Origin: Inonotus obliquus
Lineage: Eukaryota > Basidiomycota > Agaricomycetes > Hymenochaetales > Hymenochaetaceae
Length of the DNA stretch: 64,000 nt
Direction: 5' to 3'
Assembly (NCBI GenBank): GCA_032164295.1
Contig: JAJHTX010000001.1
Span: 868,001-932,000 of the forward strand
A program made the position numbers and the translations under genes. The notes under the pieces are model-generated. The model saw only the letters and a list, made by a program, of their open reading frames with translations. It was not told the origin of the DNA and ran no database searches. Position 1 is the stretch's first letter. Every line of letters begins with the position of its first letter. Below are positions 1 through 9,544 of this stretch, in pieces.

Positions 1-129
1 CCGCCGTGGGAGGGCCGGCTGTGCAGGCGCAGGCGGTTCGTCGATGTTCATAGCGTCGGGAACGCCGCCTCCGTACGCGGGTTGGTCGGGCCAGAAATCA
101 ACTGCAGAAGGTCTATTTCTTCTTCGCAT
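1..129 (-). CDS. 5' end of an unidentified gene running off the left edge
   Basis: On the minus strand an open frame starts at an ATG (plus-strand CAT at 127-129) and stays open for 43 codons to the window edge. The start reads MRRRNRPSAVDFWPDQP and is followed by a Gly/Pro/Ala-rich stretch. The frame is also open a little upstream of the ATG, so the start is a choice. It faces away from the THO gene, with about 200 bp of shared promoter space between them. I do not recognise the protein; too little is visible to assign a function. Confidence 0.4.
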   Translation of the reverse strand, partial: MRRRNRPSAVDFWPDQPAYGGGVPDAMNIDEPPAPAQPALPRR

Positions 130-327
130 AACGGACAGACTAGCTGCTGATAGAGTGGTTATGGTGGTAGTTGGGTGTGAAGAAGCGTTTATCCCAGTCC
201 ATCATCGTGTCTGCCAGAAGCAACAAAGGCTCGAGGACTAAACTTCGCGCTGATCATTCCTTCCTATTCAGGGTATCGCGACAAACCTTGCTTTTGACTA
301 GGCGGGCTATCTTGGAGAGTAACAGTA

Positions 328-2804
328 ATGTCGATGTTCTCTCTCTCTCAATGTCTTGAGAAGCTGCTTGCTTCCATTCCTCCTCATCGTATCCAAAAAG
401 ACACTCTTGACCGTCTTGTCGAAGATGCGTTAAACGAGTCCAAACAGCACACCTCGACAGACAACAGGAGAAGCCAATGGGAATTCTTACTCCGTAACGA
501 GGTTTACAGGATTGCAGAGTCCGAGGGGGCGTTCCCTGGAGAGCCGGATGCTGCCTATTATGGCTTACTATGCGATAGACTTGATGTCATTCTGACTTTC
601 ACCGAACACGACGCGTGCGAGGGGACTTTCGTGTTTGCGGTGCTTCAGGATCTACTGGAGACACAGACTGTGGCTTCGTGCTCTCACATATTCTCTTGGA
701 TCGAGAAACGCTCTGCTCGTCTTACAGATGGAATGGTTCCGCAGAAGGGAAAGGCTCTTTTACTCCTACGTACCCTCAACGACCTTCTCCGACGAGTCTC
801 CAAGACGGGTAGCACCACCACATTTTGCGGACGAATCTTGACGTTCCTGAGCGCCGTATTTCCTCTGGGAGATCGCAGCGGCGTTAACCTTCGCGGTGAC
901 TATGGTCCTCAGTGGGAACCAGTTTCTTTCAAGAAGGACATGCCGGAAGAAAGAATGGACATTGATGAAGCCACATCACAACGCGAAGGTGACAAAGGAG
1001 ATGTTGAGACGAAGACGGAGGCGAAACCCGAAAGGCCTATACCAAACTCAGAGAAGACTGAGGAGGAGAAGAAAGAAGGTGTGTTCCAGTGCGGCTTCAC
1101 TCAGTCGTATTCAAATGCTCATGGACTTCACGAAGAGTTCTACAACCTGTTCTGGTCTCTGCAACTTCCATTTTCCCGGCCCTCTGTTTTTGCGACCGAT
1201 CCTAAAGCGTTTGAGAACTTCAAGACCGCGGTGAATGCTGTTATCCCAGTCTTCAAGGAAGCCACGATAAAGGAGAGGGCTATGATGGGTAGCAAGGCCG
1301 TGGCAGGGTCAAAGCGTAGAAGAGAATCGACGCCGAATACCACGATGGACGATGGAGATCGCAAGTACTTCTTCGCCAAGTTCCTTACCAGTCCCGAGCT
1401 GCTCGATTTGGAGGTGAGTTCTAGTCAAGTCGTTCTGATTTTCAGTGCTTATTTTCCGTCAGATTGCGGATACCCAGTTTCGACGACAGATACTCTTTCA
1501 GCTACTCATACTCCTCAAGCATCTTCTTCATTTTACTGCGACGGAGAAGCAAATCTGGGTCACGACGCGCAATCGATCATTACAAATGGACTTCACATTG
1601 CAACCCGACGACGCCAAATGGGTCCAAGAAACGATTATTAGGGTGTTCGACGAAATGAAGCAGACGACCCCAAATGCCAGAGCCTTCGCAGAGACCGTCC
1701 AGACTATCCTTGAGCGGGAGAAAAACTGGGTAAGCTATTGTGGATCAGGTCAGCCATGTGCTCTGACGTTTGCCATTGCAGATACGATGGAAAAATGATC
1801 TATGTAGTCCCTTCGACAAGCCTCCATTGCCAGTATCCCTAGAGGAAGAAACAGCGCCTGCCCGTGCGAAGATGCGGGAGCCTTTGGAGGAATACCCGCA
1901 CAAGCTCGGTTCAGAGGCGCTAAGTGAGATCTGGGCTATGGGTTACAGGGATCTCTATGATCTCGAAAACCGTTTTAAGTGAGTAATTGTCCCGCCGGGG
2001 GTACACGCAGTCTTACAAACTTTGTCAAAGCCCTGGCGATGTGAAAGACATCGTAAAAAGTATCGAAATGGAGAATGCGAGAATAAGACTGAGAAAGCAA
2101 CAGCTTGAAAAGCAACTTGAGGCACGACGTGCAGCGACTGCCAACAAGCATGCGACAGCGTCTCCTACGCCCATTGCAATAAATCAGCCAACAAACCAGG
2201 CGCCTACGCCCGTCGCTCCAGTTCCTCTGCGACCTCCGGCGATCAGCCCGCCACTTCATCCGTCATTACCAGCGAAGCCTGGAACTCAGCCAGTCGTTCC
2301 AGCACAACCCTCTCCCGCTCCTCAGGTAACGTCCGCCCCCGCGCCTGCGCCGGTTGTCACCCGGCCTCCAGAACGGGCTGATCCGATGATTTTGAAAGCG
2401 GAAGAGGTTTGTACTCTTTACCCTTGCTATCGAGTAACGTTATTGACATTTTCCCGATTTCACAGACCAAACAGCGGTTGTCGTGGCTGGCACTCAGACT
2501 CGCTCGGGATGAGTATTTGCATCTTTTTGGAAAAATTGGAGCCGGCGATGTCATCCTCCTTGCACAAGAGATAGAGAAGGAAAAGGAGATTGTGCAGCGA
2601 GGTGGATCTGTACCAATTAACCCCGATCCCAGTCACTTGCAAAGTGGTCATGAAGACACCACCCCAGTGCCCTCCCAAAACATGGCTAAAGATGCATCTG
2701 GGGACAACAAAGCGCCCGAAGGGGACATCAAAATGGAAGATACCAGCGAAACCACGAAGCTCTCAGCGAACGCGGGAAATGGTGCCATGTCAGTAGACTC
2801 CTGA
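328..2804 (+). CDS. THO complex subunit 1 (Hpr1/THOC1)
   Basis: Core subunit of the THO part of TREX, which couples transcription to mRNP packaging and nuclear export. Five exons fit: 328-1413, 1463-1729, 1782-1978, 2031-2406 and 2466-2804, giving about 754 residues. The diagnostic THOC1 block is in exon 1: LLRTLNDLLRRVSKT, then FCGRILTFLSAVFPL and SGVNLRGDYG. The last exon carries the family's C-terminal block KQRLSWLALRLARDEYLHLF followed by GKIGAGDVILLAQEIEKE. Between these lie acidic/Lys-rich and Pro/Ala-rich linkers typical of fungal versions. The acceptor at 2030 was chosen over the one at 2010 because only it keeps the frame (reading NPGDVKDIVK). The ATG at 328 is the first in frame; a second Met two codons later is equally possible. 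Confidence 0.88.
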
Positions 2805-4350
2805 CTGGGTGAATACTCCGTGCATCGTCCACGCGCTCCCTCACAGCCCCGCCTTCCACACCTTGGCACCCTCCGTACGTTACACAGATTGAGAAATCCG
2901 CCAGGCTCCGCGCTTGGCGTGCACGCCTATGCATTTGGTTCCCCCGCACCATTCTTTCTCTCACAGACCAGGTTCCTCAAGGTCATTCAGTTCTGGAGTT
3001 CTCAGGCTCCTACCTCGCGCTCTAGAGGGTTCTGCCTTAGTGATAAAATCGATTACTTTGTGCCATCACCTTCGGAATTGATTGCTGCGGATGCTCCACG
3101 TTTGAAAACGAAAGCATGACTATCATGTTTCCGAACGCCAACATCTTCGTTGATGCTCTCCTTCAGACTAGAGCAACAACATAAGGCAATACGACATAAA
3201 TTTTGTATGCTTTCTTACGAACGTCCTCAGTCTAGCCTAGACCTCTCTTGCCCAATGTCTGACTCAGGCCTCTCTCCGGGCGGGTTCATTTGCCGCACCA
3301 ACTGCCTCAACCAATAACTATCGCGATGTGAAAGGCTTGGCTGAGAAGACCATCGCGATGTCCATGTATATCGGTGATCGCTCTCTTTACTGCGTACTCC
3401 GATCGTGCTCCGATCGCGCAAGGACTTCGCGAAGCGATGTGACGAACTCCTTTCGTGGAGCTTAGTTTTCCAGGCTAATGCCTGAAGAAGCTAAATTTAT
3501 GAGATGACATTCAGCATTTTTCTCACCGGATGCATTCCGAGGATAATTAACGAAGCAAGACAGAAAGCGTTAGTCATCAATAACTATTGAAAATTTGGCG
3601 ATCCGCGAGTCCTCTGTGAAAACCTAGCTGGTTTGAGGAACTGGCTTTGGAGAAGTCTCTTGTTGTCGTAACAGAAACAGCATGGCAACACTCTGTTGGC
3701 TCCGTACCTGCTGCGCAATACCCACACCAATACCATGAAACGTCGAACGTAGATTGTCGTCTAGGTTCAACGACGCTTGTTCATTGATTGTTCCCAGTGC
3801 GGTGGGTCTGTTACAACTGGTGGCTGGATGGTCGTGTGCCAAGTTACCACTACGATGGATCGTTTCAGCGCTCAACGCAGCTACCAGGCTAGTTTGCATG
3901 AGCCTTCATTAAAGGCTCTGATAATTTTTCTTTGTTTCCCAAAGCAAATTGCTAACGAATGAGGAATGCAGAGTTACGCAGCCCAAGAATAAGTCCTGAA
4001 GAGGCGCTACAGGTTCATGGGAAGGGTGCTCTTCTCGCCAAGCTTTGTGCCCCGTCGTGTTGGAAGGGCTTTCCCTGGTATGCTCATGAGGGGCCTGAGT
4101 ATCTGAGAAGAAACCAATAGGGCGATTGCAAAATTGCTTCTATTTTTAGGATGCTCCCATGTGTGGCAGTGTCTGAACGTGTTTGCTACTTTTAGCGTCA
4201 CCGACGCGCCTTCTTGCGCCTTTTTTCTGTTGTTCTGAACTTTTCAAGATTTCTTCGCCCGATGATGCCAAGAACATAGGCGCGTGTTTGTCTGCCTAGT
4301 CTGGCGCACGCCGCTTGGGAATGATTCAAAATGGAGGGGGGAACCTCCAG
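2805..4350. other. Intergenic stretch, no gene recognised
   Basis: About 1.5 kb between the THO gene and the TATA box of the repeat-protein gene. Only short open frames occur. The longest is 91 codons on the minus strand at 3624-3899; it has no recognisable family pattern and no supporting splice structure. Confidence 0.5.
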
Positions 4351-4351
4351 G

Positions 4352-4359
4352 TATAAAAG
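4352..4359 (+). promoter_or_regulatory. TATA box of the secreted repeat-protein gene
   Basis: TATAAAAG lies 121 bp upstream of the ATG at 4473, a normal distance for a strongly expressed basidiomycete gene. Core-promoter TATA boxes this clean are rare in the window; the other good examples are at the pheromone gene and the acidic repeat-family gene. Confidence 0.6.
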
Positions 4360-4472
4360 AAGGTTACTACTTTACTGGGCTTTCCTCAGCCCTTGAGGTC
4401 CAGCAGATTCAGCAGTTCCAAGCACTTGAGCGCCATTCTCCAAAGTCCTCTATTGCTCTCAGTGCAATCATC

Positions 4473-5580
4473 ATGCATTTCAAGAAGAACTTCATCCTCT
4501 TTGTAATCGCCGCGGTCGTGTCCGCCGCCGCCGCGAAGCCAGTAAGTGTATCTTTCAACCCGACATTAGCATCCTTTTCTAAACGTCATTTAGATCCCTG
4601 AGGCCGCTGTCAGCTTCCCAATCCTCGATATCGAGGCTGGTGAGCCTGTACTAAGGGGCCGCAGCCCGCTCCGTGTCTTTGCTAGAGACCCAAGGCGCGG
4701 TGATTCTGGTTCCCGAGGTCGGAGCAATACGCGCCTCACAGCCCTCGAGCCTCGTCGTCACGGTGATTCTGGCTCTCGCGGCAGGAGTCACGGAAGATTG
4801 ACAAAGTTCGCTACTTTTCCTCCCTGATTACTTATTCTATATCTCTGACCGATTCCTTGTTAAAGGCGCCGTCATGGGGACTCTGGCTCCCGTGGAAGAA
4901 GCAATGCACGTCTCACGACTCTCGAGGCGCGCCGTCATGGTGATTCTGGATCTCGTGGCAGAGGCCGTAGCAGCGAGCGCTTGGTACCTCGCCGTCACGG
5001 AGATTCCGGAAGCCGCGGCAGGAGCAACGAACGTCTCGTTCCCCGCCGCCATGGTGACTCTGGCTCTCGTGGGCGCGGGCGCAGCCATCAACGTCTGACG
5101 AAGAGGCGACACGGCGACTCAGGATCTCGTGGGCCTAGCCACGAGAGACTTGTTCCAAGACGCCACGGGGACTCCGGTTCTCGCGGCAGGAGCAATGAAC
5201 GACTTGTCCCCCGCCGTCATGGCGATTCAGGAAGTCGCGGACGTGGAAGAAGCAATGAGCGTCTAACGAAACGCCGTCACGGTGATTCTGGCTCTCGAGG
5301 CAGAGGCCGCAGTCGTGAGGAACTCGTTCCCCGCCGTCATGGAGATTCTGGGAGTCGTGGACGCAGCAGGAGCCAGGGGCGTTTGACGAAGCGCCGCCAC
5401 GGAGATTCCGGTTCTCGAGGCAGAAGTCGTAGCAACGAGCGCGTTATTACCAAGAGGCGCCACGGAGACTCGGGCTCCCGCGGTCGGGGTCGCAGCAACG
5501 AACGTCTCACGAAGCGCCGCCATGGCTCAGGCTCTCGCGGACGCAGTGGCTCCAGAGGTCGCAGGCAAACTGTTTCGTGA
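4473..5580 (+). CDS. Secreted tandem-repeat protein with dibasic sites (candidate Kex2-processed peptide precursor)
   Basis: Three exons fit (4473-4541, 4594-4805, 4866-5580), giving 331 residues. Exon 1 is a classic signal peptide: MHFKKNF, a hydrophobic core, then AAAAKP. After a spacer of about 35 residues come 14 tandem units (the last degenerate) of 18-21 residues. Each opens with RRHGDSGSRG, continues GRSNERL or GRGRSNERL, and ends in VP or TK, so units join as PRRHGD or TKRRHGD. These KR and RR pairs at every junction match Kex2 sites. Units are conserved as protein but use different codons. The second intron (4806-4865) removes an in-frame stop and restores the TKRRHG junction. Known parallels are fungal Kex2-processed repeat proteins such as Ustilago Rep1 and fungal RiPP precursors; homology to any was not tested. 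Alternatively it may be a structural Arg-rich secreted protein. No maturation enzyme is next to it. Confidence 0.75.
4700..5565 (+). repeat. In-frame coding tandem repeat, 14 units of about 54-63 bp
   Basis: The unit encodes the dibasic HGDSGSRG peptide. Unit length varies mainly by insertion of one or two extra GR/SR dipeptides, always in multiples of three bases. The final unit lacks one Asp and runs into the C-terminus. Confidence 0.8.
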
Positions 5581-5954
5581 AACAGCGTCACCGTCTATTC
5601 CGAGGTGCAAATAGCGAAGGGTATCAATACATAACGTCTGGTCCACACTGGCTGAGCGAAAGTTGGGCAACTGTCTCGCGATATTGTGTTTTCTGAAGTT
5701 CTCTGTACTGTATTCTCGGAAGAATGAATGTGGTGTTGTATGTTAAATCCAGAACGTTTGAAATATGTTTGGCTTGTTTTTGTGTATATACGATGACTCA
5801 AGGAATTGAAAGAAAATGTACTTGGCTTGGTCAAGACAACATAAGAAAAGGGAAACTGAATTTAGATCAAGAAAGATTCCCATTGCGGCTCGATTACATC
5901 AATTCGCATTGGGGTAGAATTCCTCTTCAGCTCTTCGGTGAAAAGAGCTGCCTA
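5581..5954. other. 3' flank of the repeat-protein gene
   Basis: AT-richer sequence between the stop codon of the repeat protein and the truncated repeat copy. No gene recognised. Confidence 0.4.
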
Positions 5955-6420
5955 CCGGACGCGTCGTCCTCAACAACGAGTGTTTGTCGAGGCGTGGACG
6001 CGAACGCAGTCTTGCTGGTGAAGAAGTTACATGCAAGCGTGGTTTTGCTTTAGGGCTGAGTATTCTCTTGACCTTGAAGATGCCCATTTTTGAGCGTCAA
6101 AGAGACTACCAAGCTGGAGAAGCAGTGCTGGCGAGATTTGTTCCATTTTGTAAGCACCCAGAGGGAGAGGCTGGCACAGTGAGATGTGCTGGTGGAGGCT
6201 GACCGGCACGAATATCGGTGGAAGAGATGACGCAGTTCGCCAGCCCAGTAGTCAGTAGACCGGTCAAATTCTGCAGTATCTTCCAAAGAGAACTACTGTT
6301 GCCAAGATTTTGTAGGGAGCTGGACGTCTTCGCCCTCATTTCCCAGTCCAAGGTGGGTAGTTTTCCACATTCTCAACAAATACACCGTAAGGAATAAAGT
6401 TTGCTGGTCGAACTACCTGG
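5955..6420 (-). pseudogene. Truncated 5' copy of the acidic-protein gene family found at 51 kb
   Basis: Read on the minus strand, this block matches about 51080-51545 almost base for base (roughly nine in ten bases by eye). It covers the upstream region, the TATA-like region, the start codon (here at 6087) and the first 45 or so codons. The peptide starts MGIFKVKRILSPKAKPR, against MGVFRIKRILGSKTKPR in the 51-kb gene. The match stops abruptly just after GACGCGTCCGG near 5955, and the frame ends after 62 codons. The TATA-like motif is ACAAAA here rather than ATAAAA. This is a dead or relic fragment in inverted orientation relative to the full gene. Confidence 0.75.
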
Positions 6421-6738
6421 TTGAGATTTCAAGCGTGCCCCAATTCTGCAAGTCTTTAGTCGGACTGAGATCCCGCATAAAATGCGTCGCGAGCACCAGG
6501 TGGCACAAAGGAGCACGATACAGGACAAACAGGCTTCCATGAGTGTTCAAAAACAGAGCCATTCTCAAGTCATGTTACCGCGTCTATCCGGACATCCGGA
6601 TCCGGACGGTGAGCGTGGTGTCACTGGTGTCACTGTCACTGCTCTGATGGGCAACGCGCGTCCAGCTCCGTGCACCCTTAGTTGCTGTCTTTTCGAACCT
6701 GCTCTCTTTTCCTCCCATACGTCGGCGCATAGAACAAC
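6421..6738. promoter_or_regulatory. Promoter region of the proteasome alpha-5 gene
   Basis: About 320 bp without a convincing gene. It holds a GGTGGCACAAA sequence near 6500, one insertion away from the yeast Rpn4-box core, and GGATCCGGA-type and GGTGTCACT-type short repeats at 6595-6640. None is proven functional. Confidence 0.3.
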
Positions 6739-7879
6739 ATGTTTTTGACACGCTCAGAATATGGTAAAGTATCCGAATCCTTCTCTGGAACTATCTCCCT
6801 TGTTTACCTTACCTTCTTGCTGTACTTGATTGAATGTAGATCGTGGTGTGAATACATTCTCACCAGAAGGACGACTCTTCCAAGGTGTGTATTGCGCATG
6901 TTCGGCTGGAGTATATTTCTCTGATGCTTTTATCAGTCGAATATGCTATAGAAGCGATTAAAGTAAGTAGGGAGCTGCACTCGTAATCGAGATCCTATCT
7001 AATGAATGTGAATTCACCATTTCTCAGCTCGGCTCTACCACAGTCGGCGTACGAACACCCCACGGCGTCGTTCTGGGCGTAGAGAAACGTGTTCAATCCT
7101 CTTTACTGGAATCCTCCTCTATTGAGAAGATTGTTGAAATCGACAAACACCTCGGGTGTGCCATGTCTGGACTTACGGCTGACGCACGGACGATGATTGA
7201 CCATGCGCGTGTTACGGCACAAAACCATGCATTCACGTATGATGAACCAATAAAAGTGGAGAGCGTAACGCAGGCTGTGTGTGACCTTGCGTTGAGGTTT
7301 GGGGAGAGTGTGCATGATGAGGACGCTATGATGGTATGAGGAGTTACTTCTTTGTGTCTATCCCATATACAAACGTGACATAATTCAGAGTCGACCGTTC
7401 GGCGTAGCACTCCTGATCGCTGGTGTCGATGAAAATGGACCACAACTGTGAGTTCTGCTTCCCTGGAAGTATCTAATACACCTAAGGCTTTGCGGTTCCA
7501 GATTCCACACGGATCCGTCAGGTACATTTATGCGGTACGACGCAAAGGCGATTGGCTCGGGATCTGAAGCGGCGCAAGCCGAATTACAAGACAAATGGCA
7601 CAAGGTACGTACACTTAGCAACTCACGTTGTCTCTTCCCGCTCTGACAACTGAGCAGCAAATGACGCTCCGCGAAGCACAAATTCTCACCCTGAGGATAC
7701 TGAAACAGGTGATGGAGGAGAAGCTAGATCAGCATAATGTCCAATTAGCACAGGTTCGTCCTTTCGCCATCTAAAGAGGAGCCTAGATGAAGATACTGAC
7801 GCTGATATAGGTAACAAATGAAAACGGGTTTGAAATACTTGATGAAACGGCGCTTAGATCAGTCATCGAGGAAATGTAG
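6739..7879 (+). CDS. 20S proteasome subunit alpha type-5
   Basis: Non-catalytic alpha-ring subunit of the 20S core particle (PSMA5; yeast Pup2). Eight exons fit: 6739-6763, 6840-6884, 6937-6962, 7028-7333, 7389-7447, 7502-7604, 7658-7753 and 7811-7879. They give 242 residues, the usual family length. The N-terminus [20 protein letters not shown] followed by [20 protein letters not shown] is the alpha-subunit signature. [16 protein letters not shown] and the HTDPSGTF segment follow as expected. The first three coding exons are very short (25, 45 and 26 nt). The gene converges on the RidA gene, with only about 115 bp between stop codons. Confidence 0.95.
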
Positions 7880-7993
7880 CTTCTGGAGTTTATTGTAAAA
7901 TACACTGCTCTTGACTTTCGAAATTCAAATTCTCAGGCTTGCGCGAAGGATCATCGAAAATCTACCTCTAGGTAGGCACCTTTCGCTTCAGGC

Positions 7994-8495
7994 TTATTCT
8001 AACACTGCTATGCATTCGATCTCGAACAGCACGTCTAGTGGGAGGCGAGCGACTTCAACGCATGACCTCGCTGGTTTATGCGAACCGAAAAACACTGCGT
8101 ACACCGCATTCATACGCGCGAACTCGTCCATGTTCTTGATGAAGACCTATTGGATGGAGGGGCGAGCCCTAGTTAATCACGGAGTGTGTACAGAACCACG
8201 AAACGAACAGTGGTCTTGACGATCTTATCGAGTGAGCTGCCTGAGGATTCGACAATTGCTTTGAGGTTCGTCAGCGCTTGCAAAGCTTGGGCCTCCATGC
8301 CTTGCGCTTTGATTGTCATCGTCTCCTTGTCGAGGGGTACGCAACCTGAGACGAAGAGTAAGTTCCCGGCTTTGATTGCTTGTGAGTAAGGTGCGTTCGG
8401 AATCGGCGCATCTGACATTATTGAGTTAGAGGAACTGCTACAGTGTAAGTCAACGCGTTACACGTACTTTCAGTAGTCACTGGCGTAAGAGGCAT
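7994..8495 (-). CDS. RidA/YjgF family protein, copy 1
   Basis: RidA-family enamine/imine deaminase (yeast Hmf1/Mmf1). It hydrolyses reactive 2-aminoacrylate-type intermediates released by PLP enzymes. Three exons fit: 8468-8495, 8209-8411 and 7994-8146, giving 127 residues, the family's usual length. It starts [20 protein letters not shown], then [16 protein letters not shown]. Exon 3 carries [20 protein letters not shown], including the conserved Arg that binds the substrate carboxylate, and ends [12 protein letters not shown] later Met (8416-8418) could start a shorter form, but the 28-nt first exon matches the neighbouring paralogue exactly in length and phase. Confidence 0.9.
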
Positions 8496-8717
8496 TGCAA
8501 TTGAGTGAGAGTTACTGATATAGTGGATAAGAAGTTGCTTTCTTCTGTCTGTGAACTCTTGAAGTACTGCACGTGTACGTAGCGGGTGGAGGCGGTCCGG
8601 AGAGATTTGACGGAGTACGGATTGATAACAGACAGGAGGTCATTTACACGATGTTTTATCCAACTTTTGTATGATCCCTGAATTTCAATTTAACTTTAAC
8701 ATGTTCTAGCTTCGCCT

Positions 8718-9223
8718 TTATTCCAGAACCGCAATAGCCTCTACCTCAAATAAGACACCGAGGGGAAGCTTGGCCACTTCGACACATGACCGAGCCGGTT
8801 TGTGAGATCCAAAGAAATCTGCGTAGATAGCATTGATCCGAGCAAAGTCATCCATGCTCTGTAGGAATACCTAAAGAAAAGCACAAGATCAGCACCACCA
8901 GAGTAATAAAGTGGCAGCAAAAGATTCCACGTACTGTAGTTTTCGCCACCTTGTCAACCGAGCTGCCGCTAGCCTCGACAACGGCTTTGAGATTAGCAAG
9001 AGCCTGTATGGCTTGTTCTTCGACTGCTCCTTCGACGACCTTTCCGGTTGTTGGATTCAATGGCACGCAGCCCGAGACGAAGACTAGATTTCCGGCTTTT
9101 ATGGCTTGTGAGTACGGGCCAACAGCACCCGGAGCGTCTAGGGAGATCTAACATGAGACTACATTGCTGAAGAATTGAATTGTATCGGGACACACTTGGG
9201 GTTGATACTGCTGAAAGGGACAT
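8718..9223 (-). CDS. RidA/YjgF family protein, copy 2 (tandem paralogue)
   Basis: Second RidA-family deaminase, in the same orientation and 222 bp upstream of copy 1. Three exons (9196-9223, 8935-9137, 8718-8870) have exactly the same sizes as copy 1 (28, 203 and 153 nt) and the same intron phases, giving 127 residues. It starts MSLSAVSTPNAPGAVGPYSQ and carries [14 protein letters not shown], with the same [20 protein letters not shown] end. This is a clear tandem gene duplication with intron structure retained. Neither copy shows a strong mitochondrial presequence from the chosen start. Copy 2 diverges from the MCR1 gene across a 321-bp shared promoter. Confidence 0.9.
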
Positions 9224-9544
9224 GGCGCGATTCTTTAGATTGTATGATGGATTTTGAAGGAGGCGACTTGAGAACTGAATCGCAAGATGAGTACGATGTG
9301 CTCTGTGTATGCAGTTAGAGGCAAGAGGCCGAAGAGCCATAATAATAATAAAAGATTGCTCAATGGGCGTGACATGGACATGTTCCGGCTCGGTTTCGGA
9401 ATAAGGTAACGGAGCCGCATCATAGCCGGGAGCAGCCTTCTGCTAACGGGATGACGTGATTATCGTCGTGTTGGTTGGACTGCTTACTTGTAAGCTAGAG
9501 AACATTGGGACCGTCCCTTCTCTCTCTTCTTGACTACAACCATC
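9224..9544. promoter_or_regulatory. Divergent promoter between RidA copy 2 and MCR1
   Basis: A 321-bp gap between two start codons pointing away from each other. Open frames in it show no family pattern. No clear TATA box is visible. Confidence 0.35.

Noticed and set aside
3624..3899. 91-codon minus-strand frame in the THO/repeat-protein gap
   Set aside because: No signal peptide, domain or splice context; it could be real but cannot be supported.
6495..6510. Rpn4/PACE-like box upstream of the proteasome gene
   Set aside because: The GGTGGCACAAA sequence has a 2-base insertion relative to GGTGGCAAA, and Rpn4 control is not established for basidiomycetes.
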